A stretch of DNA of 64,000 nt from Macrophomina tecta. Its lineage: Eukaryota; Ascomycota; Dothideomycetes; Botryosphaeriales; Botryosphaeriaceae. The stretch spans positions 186,001 through 250,000 of the forward strand of contig JAKSGN010000043.1 of NCBI GenBank assembly GCA_024180945.1, given 5' to 3'. Shown here piece by piece: positions 56,831 to 64,000 of the stretch (its first letter is position 1; each line of letters begins with the position of its first letter). The notes beneath the pieces are model-generated. The model had not been told where the DNA came from, ran no database searches, and saw only the letters and a program-made list of their open reading frames with translations. The translations under genes and the position numbers were made by a program.

Positions 56831-57580
56831 ATATAAGCAGGCGGGTAGCTTTCTTTCCTGCTTCTTATTTCTTAGTGAAGCAGTGAAGGCTGCTTTGGTA
56901 GCCTTTGGATTCTTAGCCGCATTTTGGCGTGAGTAGTTTCGGTAGTCGATAATTAGATTATGAAGCGACTTGGTAAGCTTATTGTCCTGGAGCTTAATCT
57001 TGTGGGCGGAGGCCCAGTGGGTATCAAGAGGGGTAAGCGCCTTAAGAAAGGCGACCTTGCCTCGATTACCTATAATCTCTGGAAGTTCGAGCTCCTCTGC
57101 CTTGAACAGAGTCTCTTCCTATTGTGAAAGCTATTTATCGATGTTCTGGCTGCTTGGAGGCTTCTTAAGCTGGCGAAGCTTATTAATAATAAGTTCCTCT
57201 TGAGTTTCCCTTGTTGGCTGGAGCCGCGCCTTAAGCGCTGTAAGCTGAGAATAGGGGTGCGAATCGCCCCTGAGCTTCTTTAGGATTGGGAGCAGTGATG
57301 GGCTCACTGAGTCCTCAATAATCGTTGATAGATTATTGATCTCCTTTTTGAGCTTCTTATGCTTGGATAGGTCCCTTTCACGAGCTCTGATTTGTATTTT
57401 GTAGCGCTCCCAGGCTCGTTGTTGATTTGGATCAGAGGCTGGTGGCTCTTGGACCTTAACTGGTTCGGTTGGTTGAGTAGGTTTCTTAGGCTTCGATGGG
57501 TCGATGTAGTCGAATATCTCGTATTTCTTAGCTCGTGATTGGATGATGAAGTACTATTCATCCCAATTATTAGCTGTCTT
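56820..57580 (-). pseudogene. copia A copy 4 gag
   Basis: The minus strand from about 57560 reads as a copia-type gag: an EYFIIQSRAKKYEIFDYIDP start (IDP is typical), a lysine-rich linker, a helical segment with LTALKARLQPT and a KPPSSQNID region. At least one frame break and a few stops interrupt it. Gag forms the particle that packages element RNA. Confidence 0.7.
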
Positions 57581-57918
57581 CAAGACAACGATAGGTTTAG
57601 AAGACGTTATGGCGCAGTATTGCGTTGCGTCGTGTTATGTTGTGTGCCAAAGCAGGCACAGGTAAATTGCCAAAGTAGGCAGTAGGCGTGAGGCCAATAA
57701 ATAAGCCGTTCACTTAAAAGTATTACTCTGAGGCGGTGGCAAAGTGCTGCGCTTCAGGTAATAAAAAGGCGTGTTGTAGGAGGCAACTGAAGTCCTCCGT
57801 TACAGGACACGTATGGCAAAAGAGTGCCAAGGATGAACGTCCGGATACCACGGAACGCTCGGAATAGCACAATAAGGTGCTGGGGAGGATGGCTTAGAAT
57901 ACGAAAGGCACCAAAGAC

Positions 57919-57935
57919 GCACCCGGGCTCATAAC
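57919..57935 (-). promoter_or_regulatory. primer-binding site for half initiator tRNA-Met
   Basis: In element sense GTTATGAGCCCGGGTGC follows the 5' LTR without a gap. It is complementary to the anticodon loop and stem side of initiator tRNA-Met (GGGCUCAUAAC), as in Drosophila copia, where a tRNA cut in the anticodon loop primes DNA synthesis. The same sequence, more or less mutated, is at the equivalent place in copies 1, 2 and 3. Confidence 0.8.
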
Positions 57936-58156
57936 TATTAGAACAAGTGGTGTGACGGCTTATTCAATAGTAAATGGGATGAAATTGGCATATCTAGTAG
58001 AGGGAGGCCGTACGGGCTTCCCTTATACCTATCCTACCTACTAGGGTGAAACGGGTATATAACTTACTTACCTGCTGAGACAGGTGTGCAACGAGTATAA
58101 GACATAACTAAATCCAAAACACTACTAAAAGTAAAATACACGTGATTAATCCAACA
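57936..58156 (-). repeat. copia A copy 4, right LTR
   Basis: Starts TATTAGAACAAGTGGTGTG and ends TTAATCCAACA, 221 bp. Shows G-to-A changes relative to the left LTR at most differing sites, and C where the left has T at two. Confidence 0.93.
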
Positions 58157-60660
58157 TTAATCGGACACCTACTAGAATTAATAAGAATTCTAAGACCCTA
58201 TATTAGTTGCTTTGCAAGAAGCTAGAAATATTAAATACTCTTTCTAATATTACTAATTAGAGGACCTTTAGCTATACTACCTACGTCTATGTTCTAAAGC
58301 AACGAAGAACCTAAGAAAATAAGCTCGAGCTTAGAGTTTAGAAAGAAAATCTTATCGGATATAAGGAAGATAATATCTACTATATTTATTTATCTAGTAA
58401 GCGTGCTGTTATTAGAAGCTCTTATATTATATTTAATAAATTAAATCTAGACCTTTCTAATGTCCTAAATAAGGATCTCTCGGACGAGGAGGATTCTATA
58501 ATCGAATACGTTAGACTCCCTCTTGATTCGGAGGGTGGAACTCTATTAGATTTATACCGGAATTAATTAACGGAATCTTAGTATTAAATCGAATCTTAGC
58601 AACTAGAGGATTATGATTAAATAGATCGACTCTAATTAATTGCCTAATAAGCTCTTCGAATTTAAGATTAGCTAGACTTACCTAGATTAACTAGTATCTT
58701 TAATCTGCCTAAATTACCTAATCTTGGAATAATACGCTAATCTTTAATCGAATCTCTACTAATTTTAGATGTAGAATAACGTCTGCCACTAATTAGTGAC
58801 TAAGACTAACTATTAGAATTATTAGAATTACCTTCGACTTTAATACCTATAGCTAACTAAGAAGAATCGAATTAGCCTACCCTAATTTAAAAATCATTAC
58901 GCCCGAAGATTTAGATAGAGAAGGGCTAAACTTATCAAAGAATTATAGAAGTACGTATCGGTAAACCTAGACGCCCACGTACTATTCTGTTAATTCTACT
59001 ACTAATTACGGTATATTGTTTTTCTATCGGGCTGGATTACACGCCTAAAATTAAGGACCTACTACTAGAACTACGAGACTAGACTAAAGCCATGAATTAT
59101 TCTCTTAAGGATTATTGGATTCGAGCTGCTACTAAGGAAATTAATTAATATAAGAAGAACGGTACTTGGACTCTTACTAAGCCACCCGATTTAGCTAGAA
59201 TCTTGCCCTGTATCTAGGTCTTTAAGTATAAAACTGATTTAACCGGAAATCTCGCCTTCTATAAGGTAAGACTTTGTATTAGAGGAGATAAGTAACGCCC
59301 CAAACTTAACTATTTTAAAATCTTTGTATTAGTCGTTAAGCTAGCTACCTTTAAGATTATTATAGTACTCGTTATAATTCTAGATCTTGAATGCTACTAA
59401 TTAGATATCTCTTTAGCATTTATTAACGGTAAAATTGATAAGAATGATATCTATATGGCACTTCCTCCTAGATTTAAAGGTTAACCGAATAGAACTAATC
59501 TCGTTGTATATCTTCGGAAGGTACTATATGGATTAAAGTAAGTACTACGTATCTAGTAATAGGAGATTACTCGATATCTCGTAATAATTTAATATTTTCT
59601 ACTGGAATTAGATTTCTGCGTATTCTAGTATACTTAGAGTAAGGGAATTATTATTGTCTACGTAGATAACTTGATTCTTATTTATAAGGATAAGAACATA
59701 ATTAGTCTTATGAAGAATTAATTATTAATAAAATACGAACTACGTAATTTGGGACTAATTTATTACTATCTCGGTATGAGAATTATCAGAGATCGCCCAC
59801 GTAGAATAATATAGATTAGTTAAGAGTTCTATATTTAAAGAATCCTATCTAGGCATTATATAGAGAATTATAAACTAATATTAATACTAATAGAACTATC
59901 TGGAGCTTTACTCGTACTAAGAGTTAAAGGATAAGCCCTAATTAACCTGATTAATGAATATTAATCTCTTATCGGATTAATTAGATATGCGGCGAATATA
60001 ATACGAGCTGATATTACTTATGCAACTTATAAGCTTTGTTAGTTTACCTATAATTCTTTAGAATTTCATCTAGATGCTGCCTATCGGATTCTTAGATATT
60101 TAAAAGGCAACCTAGATCTCTTAATTAGATTCTAAGCCTCTAAGGACAATTAATTAAATATTTAAGAATTTAGTGATGCTGCTTATACTAATAATAAGGA
60201 GAATCGGGTTAGTACTTAAGAATATATATTTCTAGCTACCGGAGGACCTATCTCGTTTAAATTAACTAAGTAATGTGGCTATATTATCTACTAAAGCTAA
60301 ATATGTGGTAATAACCCTTACTACAAAGAAAGCTCTCTGGATTAAGAATCTCCTTAATAAACTTAGATATCATAGATCTAACTTATTACTAATCTAAATA
60401 AATAGCGATAATTAACCTGCAATTAGTCTTACTCGATCTAACCGGAAAGACAACTCTAGGATTAAATATATTAAGATATAATATTACTTCATTCGCCAGC
60501 AAGTCGAAAAGGAAAAGATTAAATTAAACTACGTCCTAACTAAGTATATAATTGCCGACATGCTTACTAAACTATTATCTAAATTAAAGTTTAGACGCTT
60601 TATTAATTAAATTAGACTTTATAAGCAACCTAAATTATAAGGTATTAATTCTATATTTTA
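58157..60660 (+). pseudogene. copia B reverse transcriptase and RNase H relics
   Basis: The pol gene resumes after copia A copy 4. The reverse transcriptase of Ty1/copia type runs from about 59090 (MNYSLKDYWIRAATKEI) through VKLATFKIIIVLVII and LDISLAFINGKIDKNDIYMALP to the active-site block VYVDNLILI (near 59660, expected YVDD). RNase H ends with IADMLTKLLSKLKFRRF near 60560-60610, a typical copia pol end. About every tenth codon is a stop from Q or W. A degraded purine tract precedes the right LTR. Confidence 0.82.
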
Positions 60661-60732
60661 TTATTCTGCTCTTATATCACCACCTTCCTTATTTAGTAAT
60701 TAGTCCGGAGGTAATTAATCTAGAGGGTGTAA

Positions 60733-60890
60733 TGGAAAATAAGCTTAATTACCTCTATTATTCTATTAGATAGTATATTAGCTTAGTTATTTATTCTAAG
60801 ACGTCTTAGGGATTAATACTACGAGCGCCTTAATAACGAAGTAATTAAGTTATTTATTTATCGATTTTGACTAATTAAGCGCAAATTCTA
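60733..60890 (+). repeat. copia B right LTR
   Basis: 158 bp, starts TGGAAAATAAGCTTAATT and ends GCGCAAATTCTA. More RIP mutated than the left LTR. Directly beyond it gypsy B sequence begins, without a matching target duplication. Confidence 0.88.
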
Positions 60891-61899
60891 TTAGTAACTA
60901 AGTTCTAATATTCTTCGGGTACCGTTTCTATTTTTAGGGTTAGAGGTATTTCTTATAGTTACTACTATATCTCTAAGCTATCGTATTATTCTCTTTTAAT
61001 CCTCGTAGGATTATCTTCTTTAATAGAAGTTAGATAGTTCTTATTTCTTAGTCTTTCTCGTTAGGCCCTAGCTAATACTCTCTATTATACTGCCGGTAAG
61101 GGTTTAATATATATAAGATAGATCTATTATTCTTAGCATTATATATACCTAAATATCTTTCTTAAGATTATCTAGACGTCTACGGGAGGTTCTAGGTTTA
61201 CTAATTATTTTCGCGAAGCCTTACTCTTAGCCTTACGCTTTCTCCGCATAGTTCTTCGTAATAAGTATTATATCTAATTTTTAGGAATACTTGACTCGGT
61301 AGGGCTTACTTCGCTTAAGGCGCTATATTTTACTAAGGAGGCGGCGTTTCGTACGCTATAGTCCTAGTTCTATCTTAGGCTTTTCTTAAGGTTACCGTTA
61401 ATACTACCGTTACTAGGCCTTATGCTATTATTTAAGTCTTGCGTCTCTTTTAATAATTCGAGGGTATTATTTCGCTTAGTAGGGCTTATTCCTGCGATAG
61501 AATTATATTTTACTAAGAAGGCTTCGCCTTCTACGTCGTAGTCCTAGTTCTAACTTATACTACTATCGGAGTCGTCTATATAGTTATCGTATTTAGGCCT
61601 TATACTAGCTACTTCCCGTTTTATACTAAAAATATATTCTTAGAAGATATCTAGTAGTTTCTATTTAATATTCTTATAACTACTTTTAGGGTTTTTAATA
61701 ATATTCTAAATATTCTATTATAGGAAGAGTATATCGCTTGCCTAGTCGATAAGAGGGTTACGAGTCCTAAGCTAAGGTATTTTGAGGATAACGTCGTGTC
61801 CGGGAATTCTTTAAATATTAAGGGTAATCTAATTAGAGTATCTATTAATTTCTAGTAAGACTTCTTCTATTTTAATACGTACCTATTCTTCTCCGTATT

Positions 61900-62065
61900 C
61901 GGTGTTTTTTTTATTAAATCCGCTAAGAGAATAGAGTTCTTTCTTCTTTCGATAAGGGATGTTTAATTCTTATACTAGTTCGTTATAGATAAAGTTTTTG
62001 CTTAATCTACTATCGACTAGTATCGAGATCGTGTGTTCTTATAGAACTCTAGTAATCTTATATTA
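61900..62065 (-). pseudogene. gypsy B protease relic
   Basis: The minus strand shows ISILVDSRLSKNFIYNELV then ELNIP, the aspartic protease block of gypsy elements (D-S-G with G changed to R, then N-F-I). This enzyme cuts the polyprotein in intact elements. Confidence 0.75.
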
Positions 62066-62999
62066 TCTCTAAAGTTTCTTTCTAGTAAGAGTTTCCGTTC
62101 CCGATGTACGTAATATTATATAAAGGAACCTAGACTATAGCCCCTAGATTAATTTTAAAGCCGTAGGGTCGTCTAGTTTTTTACTAAGTATTAGTGGGCT
62201 ATTTTCTCGTAGAAGTAGAGGTCCTAGTTCTTAGCCAAAATCGATAATTTCTTCTATTACGTCTAGTATTCGCGCCTAATACGGCGCCTCTAGTGGATTT
62301 AGTTATTATAAACCTAGTATTCGAAGGTAGGTATAGTATATTTCTTCTTCGAAACCTATTATAGGGTATTCTACACCCTTATTACTATTCCGTATAGGCC
62401 GAGGGTTAATACTATACTACGTAAATACGCGAGGTCCTATTATTGCTATACTCCCCGGGCTTTATCTTCGAGCTAGGACGCTACTTCGTTAGCTAAGGCG
62501 AGAAATAATTTCTTTTAAGAATATTATATACTATCTTCGTAGAATTAAGAGCTAAGCTTTTTCTTCTACACCTAATATTACTATAGTAGTAGGTCTATCC
62601 TTAATCCGGGAATCTAGTTAATTATCGGGGTAAGGCTAGACTTAATACGCCTCGTATCTTCATACCTACTTAAGTATTCTATAATTCGGTCGAGCATAGC
62701 TTAGTTCTACTATTATTCTATATTCCCGGCTTTGCTAGACTCGGGGGTACTATCGTAGAGTTCGCCTATATCGCTATTAACTAGCTCGTCATCATAGGGA
62801 AAGTCGTTAATTAAGTTATTAATTTCTAGTACTTTCTCGTTCCTAGTTATTATACTAAACTATCGAGGTTTATAAGGGTACTATTCTAATATATCCTTGC
62901 TACTTTAGTGCGTTTAATAGTTATCATTGTAGTAGGCTATTTAGTGTAGCGTATTATAGTTATCTTAGCGGAATATAACTAATACTTCGCGCTAGGCGC

Positions 63000-63600
63000 T
63001 TAAGGTCTACTTCTTCTTCTTCTTATTGCGAGGGTTCTACGGGTACTTAAAAGAGAAGTACTTATTACTACCGTAGGTAATATAGAGTTAATTCTTATAG
63101 CGCTATTTCTACTCATTTATCTAGTTCAGATTAGGTTCTTTAGGCTTTTTATTATTATTTCGACCCTTATTTCCTTTCTTATTATCTTAACGGTTAGCGG
63201 CGTCTAAAGCTATAGTATCTTCTCTTTCTAACATAGTACGTTCTTAGCGTAGCTTAGTTATATTTGCTTAGTAGCTACTCTTTTTCTTAAACTATTTATT
63301 AGTCCGTCTTCTATCTATATTAGTAGCTAGGCGAATTAGTTCTAGGAGTATTTCTAGTTCGTTATAGTAGAATATAGCCTCTTTAATCTCGTCCTTTAGG
63401 CCGCGGTAGTATAGCTATTAAAGCGTATAGTCTAAGTACTCTTTAGCGACGTAGGCTGCTTCTTAGAATTCGGCCGTATAGTCGAGTACGGACTTTTTCT
63501 ACTAAATTCTAAAAAGGATTTAATTAGTACGCTTAGTCTTATTAATAGTACTAAAAGTGTTTTATAGTTGTTTAGCGAATATTCTATAGTCGGAGAAGAT
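63000..63600 (-). pseudogene. gypsy B gag with degraded zinc knuckle
   Basis: Read through stops, the region near 63500-63310 gives YTAEF, EAAYVAKEYLDY, YRGLKDEIKEAIFYY and LEILLELIRLATNIDRR, the capsid gag pattern of gypsy elements. Further on (about 63095-63020) a knuckle reads YITYGSNKYFSFKYP, in which the cysteines and the histidine have become tyrosine (TGT to TAT, CAT to TAT), the changes expected from RIP. Confidence 0.82.
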
Positions 63601-64000
63601 AGCCTAGGTCTAAGGCGACTATTACTATTACGGCTTCTCCTAGGTTTCTCGTTTATAAGATTTAAACTACTTTTTTACTACTTCTTAGAGGAAGGTACTA
63701 GCGTAGCGAACCTTATTTATATTATTACCGAATTGTTCTTTAGCGAAGTATAGATAGTCTTTTAGCTATATAAGAAAGCTCTACGTCTTAATACGCTCTC
63801 TATAGTAAAGATTTAGTTTTAGTACTTTAATCTTAGTAGTTAGGTTTCTTGTAGAGCTTGGCCTAGTGGCCTAATCCTACTAATTTTTTAGAACGAGATT
63901 CTCGGCTCGTAGTTTCTAAATTATCTATATAAGTTCTCTTATAGTGGGCTCCGTTTACTCCTATCGAGCGGGCTAAGGGGGCCCGGGAGTCGATATATAA

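Larger units (their letters stand above)
52361..58156 (-). mobile_element. Ty1/copia retrotransposon, family A copy 4, youngest copy
   Basis: A complete insertion of 5796 bp with 221-bp LTRs and target duplication TTAAT (52356-52360 and 58157-58161), inside the heavily mutated copia B. Its two LTRs differ at eleven places by my count, all transitions. Long coding stretches survive on the minus strand from gag to RNase H with only scattered stops, so RIP was light. The primer-binding site is at 57919-57935, the purine tract at 52582-52592. It carries the same integrase stops as copy 1. It may have been able to move until recently, but as it stands pol is interrupted. Confidence 0.95.
49930..60890 (+). 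mobile_element. Ty1/copia retrotransposon B, split by copia A copy 4
   Basis: 158-bp LTRs at 49930-50087 and 60733-60890 frame a plus-strand gag-pol relic of about 5.2 kb once copia A copy 4 (52361-58156 plus TTAAT) is removed. Blocks in order: gag about 50400-51050, zinc knuckle about 51095-51145, protease about 51310-51480, integrase about 51950-52340, reverse transcriptase about 59080-59720, RNase H to about 60600. The primer-binding site lies at 50091-50104. The flanks TTTGA and TTAGT do not match, so no target duplication is seen. The left LTR is clearly less mutated than the right. Confidence 0.88.
60891..64000 (-). mobile_element. Ty3/gypsy retrotransposon B, 5' half, RIP ruined
   Basis: On the minus strand gag comes first (right), then a zinc knuckle and protease, so the sense 5' end lies beyond the right edge. 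The reverse transcriptase part that should follow to the left is missing: the sequence stops at the copia B LTR and does not continue left of 49930. Base use and stops show heavy RIP. Short open frames here have no meaning. Confidence 0.8.

Noticed and set aside
49930..60890. One very large 11-kb element
   Set aside because: LTRs, TSD TTAAT and opposite gene orientation show one copia element inserted in another.

Overview
This window looks like a filamentous ascomycete (Pezizomycotina) chromosome segment made mostly of AT-rich, transposon-packed DNA damaged by repeat-induced point mutation (RIP). The evidence is that copies of the same element differ almost only by C-to-T and G-to-A changes, TpA is very abundant, and tryptophan and glutamine codons have turned into stops. 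There are short GT-AG introns, a Zn2Cys6 regulator, a Pth11-like membrane-protein relic and fungal transposon families (pogo/Fot1-like, MULE, hAT, Ty1/copia, Ty3/gypsy, Tad-like LINE). I cannot name the species.

Layout. 1-2992: end of a copia element (family A, copy 1). 2993-6417 plus 12286-12441: RIP-ruined DNA, including a hAT transposase relic broken by a solo LTR (5414-5985) and by copia A copy 2 (6418-12280). 12442-13219: a module with hAT-like ends and GC-rich palindromes. 13220-16598: GC-balanced island with a coiled-coil gene on the minus strand and a gene fragment on the plus strand. 16601-20024: pogo-1 copy 1 with three LTR copies of another family. 20025-25227: second GC-balanced island with a truncated and a complete AflR-like regulator gene, a small TA-flanked MITE and a gag-only LINE. 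25228-40067: a nest (pogo-2 holding gypsy A, which holds copia A copy 3 and a reversed solo LTR). 40068-41869: island with an intact glutathione S-transferase gene. 41870-46624: MULE and pogo-1 copy 2. 46625-49929: RIP-damaged host sequence with a Pth11-like pseudogene. 49930-60890: copia B on the plus strand, holding the young copia A copy 4 (52361-58156). 60891-64000: gag and protease of gypsy B, running off the right edge.

Most element borders are fixed by target-site duplications read directly: TTAAT, TCTTC, TCTAG, AGTTA, ATCTT, GCGT, a 9-bp AATTTTAAT and several TA. Nesting order and the degree of RIP give a relative history: several rounds of insertion, then RIP, then new insertion. Only the GC-balanced islands carry plausibly functional host genes: the transferase at 40620-41477, the regulator at 21590-22528, and probably the coiled-coil gene at 13245-15287. 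I found no CRISPR, rRNA or intact tRNA gene and no clear novel defence or biosynthetic system. The most interesting signals are the sharp unmutated/mutated borders inside repeats, RIP-type damage in a host gene, a possible SINE inside a retrotransposon, and a degenerate coiled-coil/membrane reading frame of unknown family.
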